Source: an uncultured Verrucomicrobiales bacterium (GTDB taxonomy: Bacteria > Verrucomicrobiota > Verrucomicrobiia > Verrucomicrobiales > Akkermansiaceae). Taken from it: a stretch of 18,318 nucleotides of DNA. Positions 1-7,500 of this stretch are shown one piece after another (positions within the stretch are counted from its first letter, which is position 1; each line of letters opens with the position of its first letter). The DNA lies in contig CALCWC010000076.1 of assembly GCA_937905985.1 (NCBI GenBank), forward strand, positions 1-18,318, given 5' to 3'. The position numbers and the translations under genes were made by a program. Under the pieces are notes generated by a model, which worked only from the letters and a program-made list of their open reading frames with translations, was not told the DNA's origin and did not search any database.

Positions 1-50
1 CCGCCTTCGCCAAAGGCTTCGGCGTGACGAGACCGCCGCGCCATTATTTT

Positions 51-85
51 CAAATCGCAAATCGTCAATTGTCAATCGTCAATCT
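51..85. repeat. five-unit heptamer tandem repeat next to a promoter
   Basis: Five consecutive 7-nt units read CAAATCG, CAAATCG, TCAATTG, TCAATCG, TCAATCT. The array ends 2 nt before the -35 box at 88. It is imperfect, so it may be an old slippage array or a phased set of binding sites. The surrounding 1-142 stretch holds no gene. At 2-24 there is also a short inverted GC-rich element (CGCC...GGCG). Confidence 0.6.
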
Positions 86-87
86 CC

Positions 88-115
88 TTGACCCGCGCGG
101 CGTTTCAGGTATAGT
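88..115 (+). promoter_or_regulatory. sigma-70-type promoter of the first PEP-CTERM gene
   Basis: TTGACC at 88-93 and TATAGT at 110-115 are separated by 16 nt. Both boxes are close to the sigma-70 consensus. A start of transcription near 121 would give a leader of about 35 nt before the ATG at 155. Confidence 0.6.
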
Positions 116-154
116 GGTGCGTGGACGCATACGCGGCCACACATGACTGTTGCC

Positions 155-2239
155 ATGAAGAAGACACTCGTATTATTGCTCCTGCTGGCCGGGCTTACTG
201 AGGAAGCCCTGGCTGAAACCTTGACTTGGTGTAACAGCAGGAAGAACATGACGTGGAGCACGAAAACGAGTGACACGAACTGGAAAGGCACAAGCACTCT
301 GCCTATATCTAAGTATTTCACGGACGGATCTGACGTGGTGTTCGGCGATATTGGCAGCGGGGAGGTTACGCTGGTAGGCACGCTTGCGCCCGCGAGCGTG
401 ACGGTGGCTACAGGCAATGACTACACATTCGCCGGGGATGGCGAACTGACCGGCAACGCCATGCAGCTAGTCAAGGAAGGCGCAGGCACGCTTACCATCA
501 ACACCTCCAATAGCTACAAGGGAGGCACGTTGCTAAAGGAGGGTGCGCTTGTGCTGGGGGACAGCAACGCCCTCGGCAACGGCAACGTCACTATGGGCGA
601 CAACACTACATTGAACCTTGGCACAAAAATTCTCTCTAACAACATCACGCTTGAAGGTTCCGCCACCATTGGCGGCGGAACGCTCAACAGTGCCCTCTCC
701 GTGGGCTATGGCAAAAAGCTAACCCTGTGCGGCAACCTCTCAGGCAGCGGCACCATCTCCCTGGACCTCACGTCTGTGCTGGACCTTGACGGCAACACCC
801 TCTCCAACTCCGTCACCACGCGAATCAACGCCACTATTCAAAATGGCACGCTCAGTGGCGACGTCAACCTCAATGGAACAATCTCTTTGATAGGTGATGT
901 CTTCCTCACGGGAAACGTCACTCTGGGCCGTGACGTAAATCTGTCGCTCGGCCAAAATGACCTCTCCTGCAAAGTCACCCTGAGTGGCAACGCCTCCATT
1001 CAAGACGGCACGCTCAATAGCGACATCGCCGTGGGCGACGGTTGCAGCCTCCGTGTGTACAACATCGGCACAGGTAATGGCAGCATCACCCTGGGCGACA
1101 AAGCTATCCTAAATACGACGAACTCATCCTTCAATGCTGTCACCATGTCTGGGTCTATTGCCTACATCAGAGGGGATTTCAGCGGAAACCTAATCGTGGG
1201 AGCGGGCAGAACGCTCTACTTAAGAGACAACCTGTCCAAGAATACAGAAGGGTTAATCACGCTGGAATCTTCAGCGGTTCTGGATCTGCAGACATACAGG
1301 CTCATGGTTACATCCGTCACTTTGACAGGGGACAAAGCCACCATCCAAAACGGCTGGCTCCTAAGCGACGTTTCAGTGAACGCCAATCAGACGCTTTATC
1401 TCAAGGGCAGCATGGATGTTGGAAGAGATGTTGCTCTTGCCGATAGCGCCAAGTTGGCTATCACCGCTGAGGTCGGATTTAAAGGCGGACAATTCAGAGG
1501 AACCGGCACTATCGTTAAGGAGGAACTGGGCACTGCCGCTCTCGACTTCCAAGGGTTGAGGCTATTCTCCGGTTCCTTGGATGTACAGGAAGGAGGTCTT
1601 AACATCTTGAGCGTTGACGGAGGCTTAGACCTGGAAGTGGCTGATGTCACCATAGCCGCCAATGGCACGCTGGGTGTGTACAAGAGCGCAACGGTAGAGG
1701 AGAGCAACGAGGGCGCGCTTATCATCAAGAACGGCAATACGCTCACCGCCGGGGCTGATGCCCACCTGAACGCCGACCTAATTATGGAGGCGGGTTCCAA
1801 GCTGGATGTGAGCACTGCGCAGGAGGAATCGATGGGCAAGGGCATCGTCATGGGCTGTGCCGTCACTCTGCACAGCGGGCTGGTGCTGGTGGACGAAACG
1901 CACGACAAGGCACTCTATCCGGACATCAACGACTACCTGTTCGAGTATCTCAGCCACAACGACGACTACTACCTGTACGACAGCGTGGAGGAACTCTACA
2001 TCCAGCAGGGCGACGAGACGAAACCGGTGAGCCACCTAGATTTCGTGAATTGGCGCAACTTCGACATGGATGCCAGTCGCATCTTTTCCAACCTAAACGA
2101 GAACACCTATGCGCTGGTGTACAACTGGGATCCCATCCATGAGAACGTGGTTGCTCTGCGCATGATACCGGAGCCGACGACAGGCTCCCTCTCCCTGCTG
2201 GCGTTGGCTGGACTCTGCGCCCGTCGCCGCAGGAAGTAA
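155..2239 (+). CDS. PEP-CTERM-anchored autotransporter-type beta-repeat surface protein
   Basis: A predicted exported surface protein of 694 aa; no catalytic domain is visible. I start at the ATG at 155 because it opens a standard signal peptide (MKK, a Leu-rich core, ALA before ETLTW). An in-frame ATG at 143 would add only four residues. After the signal comes a Trp-rich module (about 23-100, ending in SVTV...YTFAGDGELTG), then a PATR-like repeat (about 100-156: KEGAGTLTI...GGTLLKEGALVLG). About five degenerate repeats of 54-59 aa follow (170-436). The 570-670 region is acidic and Tyr-rich. The C-terminus reads IPEPTTG, a short hydrophobic segment, then LCARRRRK, a PEP-CTERM-type sorting tail. 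By family knowledge such proteins form beta-solenoids and are processed by an exosortase. No autotransporter beta-barrel is present. It has its own promoter and terminator. The ligand or role (adhesion is a guess) is unknown. Confidence 0.85.
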   Translation: MKKTLVLLLLLAGLTEEALAETLTWCNSRKNMTWSTKTSDTNWKGTSTLPISKYFTDGSDVVFGDIGSGEVTLVGTLAPASVTVATGNDYTFAGDGELTGNAMQLVKEGAGTLTINTSNSYKGGTLLKEGALVLGDSNALGNGNVTMGDNTTLNLGTKILSNNITLEGSATIGGGTLNSALSVGYGKKLTLCGNLSGSGTISLDLTSVLDLDGNTLSNSVTTRINATIQNGTLSGDVNLNGTISLIGDVFLTGNVTLGRDVNLSLGQNDLSCKVTLSGNASIQDGTLNSDIAVGDGCSLRVYNIGTGNGSITLGDKAILNTTNSSFNAVTMSGSIAYIRGDFSGNLIVGAGRTLYLRDNLSKNTEGLITLESSAVLDLQTYRLMVTSVTLTGDKATIQNGWLLSDVSVNANQTLYLKGSMDVGRDVALADSAKLAITAEVGFKGGQFRGTGTIVKEELGTAALDFQGLRLFSGSLDVQEGGLNILSVDGGLDLEVADVTIAANGTLGVYKSATVEESNEGALIIKNGNTLTAGADAHLNADLIMEAGSKLDVSTAQEESMGKGIVMGCAVTLHSGLVLVDETHDKALYPDINDYLFEYLSHNDDYYLYDSVEELYIQQGDETKPVSHLDFVNWRNFDMDASRIFSNLNENTYALVYNWDPIHENVVALRMIPEPTTGSLSLLALAGLCARRRRK
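662..1462 (+). repeat. intragenic 54-59-aa degenerate tandem repeats
   Basis: Within the first surface protein, a unit beginning ATIxxGTLxSDxxV and ending near VTLSGN recurs at residues 170, 226, 280, 336 and 395 (numbering from the ATG at 155). The clearest starts are ATIGGGTLNS, ATIQNGTLSG, ASIQDGTLNS and ATIQNGWLLS; the fourth unit is the most diverged. The regular spacing suggests stacked beta-solenoid turns. Confidence 0.55.
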
Positions 2240-2302
2240 GCGAATCTTACTAGTTGTATCCCACGCCCCGCTAGGCTTTGAGCCTTGCGGGGCTCTTTTT
2301 TT
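2168..2302 (+). repeat. shared PEP-CTERM tail plus terminator cassette, copy 1
   Basis: DNA from the PEP codons through the stop codon, a short hairpin (GTAAG at 2236-2240 with CTTAC at 2246-2250) and the terminator is similar to 16745-16881. Over the first 88 nt I count about 77 identical positions by eye, including the non-coding run after the stop codon. Confidence 0.7.
2265..2302 (+). terminator. Rho-independent terminator
   Basis: GCCCCGC (2265-2271) pairs with GCGGGGC (2287-2293). An inner AGGCT/AGCCT pairing extends the stem, and a T-rich tract follows (2294-2302). It sits 25 nt after the stop of the first surface gene. Confidence 0.85.
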
Positions 2303-2369
2303 GCTCCCGGCAGGCCGCAGTTGCGTTGTACTTTCTGACACCCGAGCTTGCCTCTGACAATCATCTCTG

Positions 2370-2398
2370 TTGAACCAGGCTGGAGGCTCTGCTATACT
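2370..2398 (+). promoter_or_regulatory. sigma-70-type promoter of the translesion polymerase operon
   Basis: TTGAAC (2370-2375) and TATACT (2393-2398) are 17 nt apart, near consensus. The predicted start of transcription (about 2405) leaves a leader of under 20 nt before the GTG at 2422, so the mRNA would be almost leaderless. I could not recognise a LexA-type operator by eye. Confidence 0.7.
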
Positions 2399-2421
2399 CG
2401 GCGCAACTTCCCTTGCACTCC

Positions 2422-3924
2422 GTGGAGCCCAGAACATACATAGCCGTTGACCTCAAGTCATTCTACGCCTCGGTGGAATGCGTGGAGCGCGGACTCGACC
2501 CGCTGGACACCAATCTGGTGGTTGCGGATGAAAGCCGGACCGACAAGACCATCTGCCTGGCCGTCACCCCGTCGTTGAAAAGCCACGGCATATCCGGACG
2601 CGCCCGCATGTTCGAGGTGCGCCAGAAGGTGGCGGAGGTAAACCGGCAGCGCAGGTGGCAGGCCGGCGGTTTCCGGGGCAAGAGTGTCTTCCATGGGGAG
2701 TTGGAACGCGACAAGACCCTGGAGCTGGATTTCATCATTGCCCCTCCCAGGATGGCGTTCTACATGGAGTACAGCACCCGCATCTACAACGTGTACACCC
2801 GCCACGTCTCGCCGGAGCACATTGTGGTGTACTCCATCGACGAGGTGTTCATCGACGCCACGCCCTACCTCTCCACGTACAAATGCACGGCTCACGAGCT
2901 GGCACGGCGCATCATCCTGGACGTGGTGAGGAGCACCGGCATCACCGCCACCGCCGGCATCGGCACCAACCTCTACCTGGCCAAGGTGGCCATGGACATC
3001 ATCGCCAAGCACGTCCCGGCGGACGCCGACGGCGTGCGTATCGGTGAGCTGGACGAGACGGGCTACAGGAGGCAGCTGTGGACGCACAGGCCGCTTACGG
3101 ACTTTTGGCGGGTGGGCCGTGGATACGTCCGCAAGCTGGAGGAACACGGGCTCTACACCATGGGCGACATCGCCTTGCGCTCTGTCCGCCACGAGGAATC
3201 ACTGTACCGCATGTTCGGCAAGAATGCCGAGCTGCTTATAGACCACGCTTGGGGCTGGGAGCCTTGCACCATGGAAGCCATCAAGGCGTACAGGCCGGAA
3301 TCGCGGAGCCTGGGCTCGGGCCAGGTGCTCCAAAGCCCCTACGAGGCGTCCAAGGCCAAGCTGGTGCTGAGGGAAATGGCGGACAGCCTCTCCCTCGACC
3401 TTGTGGACAAGGGTCTTGTCACCGACCAGATTGTGCTTACCGTCGGCTATGACATCGAGAACCTGACCGATGCTGCCCGCAGGGGTGGCTACAAGGGCAA
3501 CGTCACCACGGATGCCTATGGACGGCAGGTGCCGGCTCCCTCCCACGGTTCCATCAACCTGGACCGCTTCACATCATCCTCGCGCATCATCGTCCAGGCC
3601 GTGGCCGAACTGGCCGACAGGCTGGTGGACGGGAAGCTGCTTGTGCGCCGGCTGAACGTGGCGGCCAATCACGTTGTTCCGCACGCCCAGGCAAAGACCC
3701 GGGAGCCCGCAGAACGGCAGCTGGACCTCTTTGTGGATCAGGAGGCGGAGCAGACCCGCAAGGAGCGGGAAACGGCCACCCTGGCCAAGGAGCGCCGCAT
3801 GCAGCAGGCCTTGCTGGATATACGGGCCAAGCTGGGGAAGAACGCCATCCTGCGCGGCATGAACCTGGCCGACGGAGCCACGGCCAAGGAACGCAACGCT
3901 CAAATAGGGGGACACAAGGCATGA
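2422..3924 (+). CDS. UmuC/UvrX-like Y-family translesion DNA polymerase
   Basis: An error-prone polymerase predicted to copy past DNA lesions; 500 aa from the GTG at 2422. A TTG at 2413 is in frame, but the family N-terminus (YIAVDLKSFYASVE) fits the GTG better. Metal-binding Asp10 lies in VDLKSFYASVE, with Tyr15 as the expected steric gate. The catalytic VVYSIDEVFID segment carries Asp140-Glu141. Next come the fingers/thumb region (TATAGIGTNLYLAKVAMD) and a helix-hairpin-helix-like stretch near 225-260 (FWRVGRGYVRKLEEHGLYTMGDIA). A little-finger region follows, then QLDLF at 433-437, an excellent match to the beta-clamp-binding consensus. The tail after it is a charged helix. Length and the SLKSHGISGRARMFEV segment match the Firmicutes UvrX/UmuC-like branch rather than DinB. 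It overlaps the next gene by ATGA, so the two are translationally coupled. No shine-dalgarno is seen. The partner gene supports a UmuC-like role; transfer from Firmicutes is an inference. Confidence 0.92.
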   Translation: MEPRTYIAVDLKSFYASVECVERGLDPLDTNLVVADESRTDKTICLAVTPSLKSHGISGRARMFEVRQKVAEVNRQRRWQAGGFRGKSVFHGELERDKTLELDFIIAPPRMAFYMEYSTRIYNVYTRHVSPEHIVVYSIDEVFIDATPYLSTYKCTAHELARRIILDVVRSTGITATAGIGTNLYLAKVAMDIIAKHVPADADGVRIGELDETGYRRQLWTHRPLTDFWRVGRGYVRKLEEHGLYTMGDIALRSVRHEESLYRMFGKNAELLIDHAWGWEPCTMEAIKAYRPESRSLGSGQVLQSPYEASKAKLVLREMADSLSLDLVDKGLVTDQIVLTVGYDIENLTDAARRGGYKGNVTTDAYGRQVPAPSHGSINLDRFTSSSRIIVQAVAELADRLVDGKLLVRRLNVAANHVVPHAQAKTREPAERQLDLFVDQEAEQTRKERETATLAKERRMQQALLDIRAKLGKNAILRGMNLADGATAKERNAQIGGHKA

Positions 3925-4337
3925 GTGGCGGCATGGACAGGTACCGCGATATTATCGACATGCCCCACCATGTCTCCAAGAACCATCCACCCATGGGCAT
4001 GGCGGAGCGGGCGGCGCAGTTCTCCCCGTTCGCGGCCCTGGCCGGCCATGACGCAGCCATACGGGAAGCCGCCAGGCTGACATCCGCCCGGCCGGACTTG
4101 GATGAGGGGGTGAAGCTGGAAATCAACGCTGCCTTGCAGGCTGCCATGTCTGACCGGGACATGGTGCTGGCTATCACCTACTTTGTGCCGGACTCGCGCA
4201 AGGAGGGAGGCTCGTTCGCCCAGGCCACCGGGAGGGTCCGCAAGGTGCAGGCTGTCGAGCAGGTGGTGGTTCTGGACGACGGAACGGCTATCCCGGTTGG
4301 AGATATGGTAAAGGCCGTGCCGGTATGGCGGGGATAA
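3921..4337 (+). CDS. YolD-like protein, partner of the Y-family polymerase
   Basis: A 138-aa member of the YolD-like family. The diagnostic stretch is PPMGMAERAAQFSPFAALAGHD (residues 27-48), followed by AIREAARLT. In Firmicutes such genes sit beside UvrX/UmuC-like polymerases and have been proposed as functional counterparts of UmuD; the biochemical role is not established. The start ATG at 3921 overlaps the polymerase stop (ATGA), and a G-rich run at 3907-3911 could serve as ribosome binding site. The C-terminal half (VRKVQAVEQVVVLDDGTAIPVGDMVKA) looks like a small beta-rich domain. No UmuD-type Ser/Lys protease is present in the window. I saw no terminator directly after it. Confidence 0.85.
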   Translation: MSGGMDRYRDIIDMPHHVSKNHPPMGMAERAAQFSPFAALAGHDAAIREAARLTSARPDLDEGVKLEINAALQAAMSDRDMVLAITYFVPDSRKEGGSFAQATGRVRKVQAVEQVVVLDDGTAIPVGDMVKAVPVWRG

Positions 4338-4407
4338 GGGAAAATTGTAGCCCGCAGTTCCTTCATTCCAGCATACCTCTTGTAGGCTACCTTTGATGCG
4401 GTTGGAA

Positions 4408-4426
4408 TCGCTTGCACAGCAAGCGA
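4408..4426. repeat. perfect 7-bp inverted repeat, possible hairpin or operator
   Basis: TCGCTTG (4408-4414) and CAAGCGA (4420-4426) flank the loop CACAG. It lies between the YolD-like gene and the promoter of the giant protease gene, 20 nt upstream of the -35 box. No T-tract follows on the + strand, so it is not a standard terminator for the upstream operon; an operator is possible. Confidence 0.45.
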
Positions 4427-4445
4427 AAATGCGGCCAGTTTCTGT

Positions 4446-4474
4446 TTGACACGTCAGATGGAATCCTGTATAAG
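4446..4474 (+). promoter_or_regulatory. strong sigma-70-type promoter of the S6-like protease gene
   Basis: TTGACA (4446-4451, perfect -35) and TATAAG (4469-4474, five of six -10 positions) are 17 nt apart. Transcription would start near 4481, giving a leader of about 84 nt. This excludes the upstream TTG at 4412 as the translation start and supports the ATG at 4565. The leader has no clear Shine-Dalgarno. Confidence 0.8.
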
Positions 4475-4564
4475 CCAGCTACGCGGCTTGGGACAATCAA
4501 AAACAAGCCGGAATCCAGTCAACCTACAAGCCAACCGCACGCTAGAAACGCTCATCCCCGTTCC

Positions 4565-7500
4565 ATGAAGCTCCACCTTCCTCCCCCCCTGCTTCACTCA
4601 ATTCTTAGCATCCTGACCACGTTCGGGATAAGCTGCACTCTCCCTGCTCACGGCGGGGTGATGTTTGACTGCGTACCCATTTCCGTTTACACCGACTACG
4701 GGCAGAACTGCGGGCGCTACGTTGCCGGTCAGGTCAACGATATGCTGGCAACGATTCGAGTCCATGATGGCGGCGTAGCAATTCCCTATGTGGGTGCTAA
4801 GTTTGAAGCCGAAGGCAAGACTCAGTACACGCTGCCGAACATGGTTGACTTTTCCTCCGGCGGCTCCTTAGCCTATGACGCTGCGGTGGGGTACGGCTTC
4901 ATCGGTTCCGTGACCCATGCGGGCACGCACAACCCGAACTATGCCGCGCCCCTTGTGGGCAGTGCCAATGCCGTGCAGTACACAGGCATTGAATACTGGA
5001 AATCCAATACCGGCGAATACCTGAACACCACGGAACTGGGCGACCGCAACCTGGACCTTAAGCTCACCCGCCTCAGTAAGCTGGTGACCGATGTGCGTAC
5101 CGAGGATGCCTTCAGCACCACGGGCTCACCGCAGGAGCTGGAGGGAAAGATGATTTACCGCGTAGGATCGGGCACGATGGTGATGTACCACGTCAAGGAA
5201 AACGGCATGCCCGACCCCGAAAGCGGCGTCCCGCTGCCAACGATATGCGGCGGCTATACCTATGTGTCGGGCGGTGTGCAGGCTATCGACTTCATCCGCA
5301 TCGATGAGCAGGAAGACGGCAGCTTCGCCGCCAAGTCAGAGGCCATGAATTACAATAGGGAGCGACATGCCTGGTCTGGCATGCAGAACACCTACGACTA
5401 TGTGACTGGCTCCAATGTCTATGGCTTTGATCACCCCATGCCGGGGCTCTGCCTTACCGGCGATTCGGGCAGCCCCTCATGGATTTGGGATGAAGCCTCC
5501 TCTTCCTATAAATACTTCGGAGCCATGGCCTCGGGTGAATCCTGCGCGGGGGCCATCATCGGCAGCGGAACGGACTGGATGCCCAAAATCCTTGAAAAAT
5601 ACAACGTGAACGCCACGCTCGGCAAGGGCGGCGACCACACGGTGACCTTCCATGCCGTCGATGTCTTGGGCGAGGAGTTCAGCGGTTTGGACAACAGCGG
5701 CAACACGCTGACCATCCAAAAGAAAATGGGCTCGCTGACCTACACGGACAGCGACGGTCAGGCCGCGAAGACCGATTTTTGTGGAGTGCAGAGCGGTGTC
5801 AACACATGGAATGACCTTGCCAACCGCAAGGACTTGGACAACTGGTTCAACTACGGCGGGGGCTATCTGAATTCGGGGCGCAATGTTTCGGCTGACTCCG
5901 GCATGATTGACCAGGGCGAGTTGCTGCAGACGAACAACATTGTGCTCACTGCGGTGGACAGCACCACCTATTCCCTGAAGCTGGATGCCACCGTAGATAC
6001 GGGCATCGGCTATCTGCGTCTGAGCAAGGCGGAGGGCGTTGAAACCGCGTGCTTCAAGCTCATCTCCGGCGGCCAGGATGACAACGGGCAGGATTACCAG
6101 CTGAACACCGCAGGCTTTGTGGTGGACCGCGGGGTGACGATGGATATCGCCCTGACCGCCGATGCGACCTATATGCGCGAGTGGCGCAAAGTGGGCGCGG
6201 GCGACCTCGTTATCAGCGGCTCGGGCAACAACAATGTGCTGCTCAACATTGGCGGCAACAGCGAGGGTGCAAACGACGGCGACTGGACGTCCCCCCACCG
6301 CGAGGGTCGGCTTATCCTGAACCGGCAGGGCGGCTACGCCGCCTACAACGTGTTGGCAAGCACGGGCAGCACGGTGGTGCTGGAAGGCGGGCTCGGTCAG
6401 GTAAAGCGCAATATCACGCTCGGTGCGGGCGGTGCCGTGTTGGATTTGCACGGGCATGATTACGAGTGGAACAACAGCGATACGAGCCACTTCTCCCTGT
6501 ACATGATGGCGGAGGGTGACACGCTGGCCAATTACAGCGGCAGCGCGACCGTCACTGTCAAGGATACGCACTCGGGGCTTGCCGGCATCAGCCAGAACTT
6601 CATCGGCGCCTTTGAGGACTCCGCCGAAGGTGCGCTGGACGTGGTGTATGACGGCGGCGGCAAGTGGACAATGAACACCGTGTTCACGGACCTTACCCAT
6701 AACGGCGGCAGCTCGTTCACCGTGAAAAGCGGTGAGGTGGTGCTGCAAGGCACCCTGACACAGCATGCCAAGGGCTCTGAATCCGGCACGAACGGCAACC
6801 GCCTTGTGCGCGACAACGACTGGCACTATGCCCACGCCAAGATGAATGTGGAGGTGCGCGAGAATGCCAAGTTCACGCTGGGCAGCCACGCCTTTTTGGA
6901 GGGAAATGTGCAAGTGAAATCGGGCGGTACCTTGGAGCTTCATCAGGCAGTCAACCACGCACAGGAATATGTGGAAGGCGGCACCATGCTTGAAGATGTA
7001 GCCATCTACAGCGACCACTATGGCCTCTCCAAGGACAGTACTGTGAGCAATGAAGGCACGCTGCACGTCAAGTACGATGCGGGCACCGATGCCGACACGA
7101 CCTTCAAGGGCAAGTTGAGCGGTAGCGGTGCCGTAGTGTTTGAGATGGGAACGGACGGTGGCACATTCACGCTGGCGAACGGAGCCAACGATTTTTCCGG
7201 CACCAAGAGGATTGAAAGCGGCGGGCTCGTCGCCACAAGCAAGGCCGCCTTGGGCAATGTCAATGACCACAAGTATGAAATCGGCGCCAAGGGTTTTCTG
7301 GCCGTAGAAGGCACAACGTGGACGACGGACTCGGTGAAGAACTATATCACAAGCGCGTCTGAGGGCGTGTTGGCTCTCACGCAAGATCAGGCGAACGCCA
7401 TTTCCACCGAGGCCATTCCCGGGCTCATCATCGGTGCCGTGGGTGAGGTGACTTACGGCGCGGAAGATGCCAAGCTGGCCGCACTCGACGGCAAATGGCG

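Noticed and set aside
2300..2420. LexA/SOS box in front of the polymerase operon
   Set aside because: I looked for inverted GAAC/GTTC or CTGT/ACAG arms and found only weak partial matches near 2354-2374.
2458..3192. - strand ORF within the polymerase gene
   Set aside because: Shadow of a gene whose motifs are clear on the + strand; the translation has no family features.
4412..4564. In-frame TTG extension of the protease gene
   Set aside because: The extension runs across a near-perfect promoter (4446-4474), and the signal peptide begins only at the ATG at 4565.
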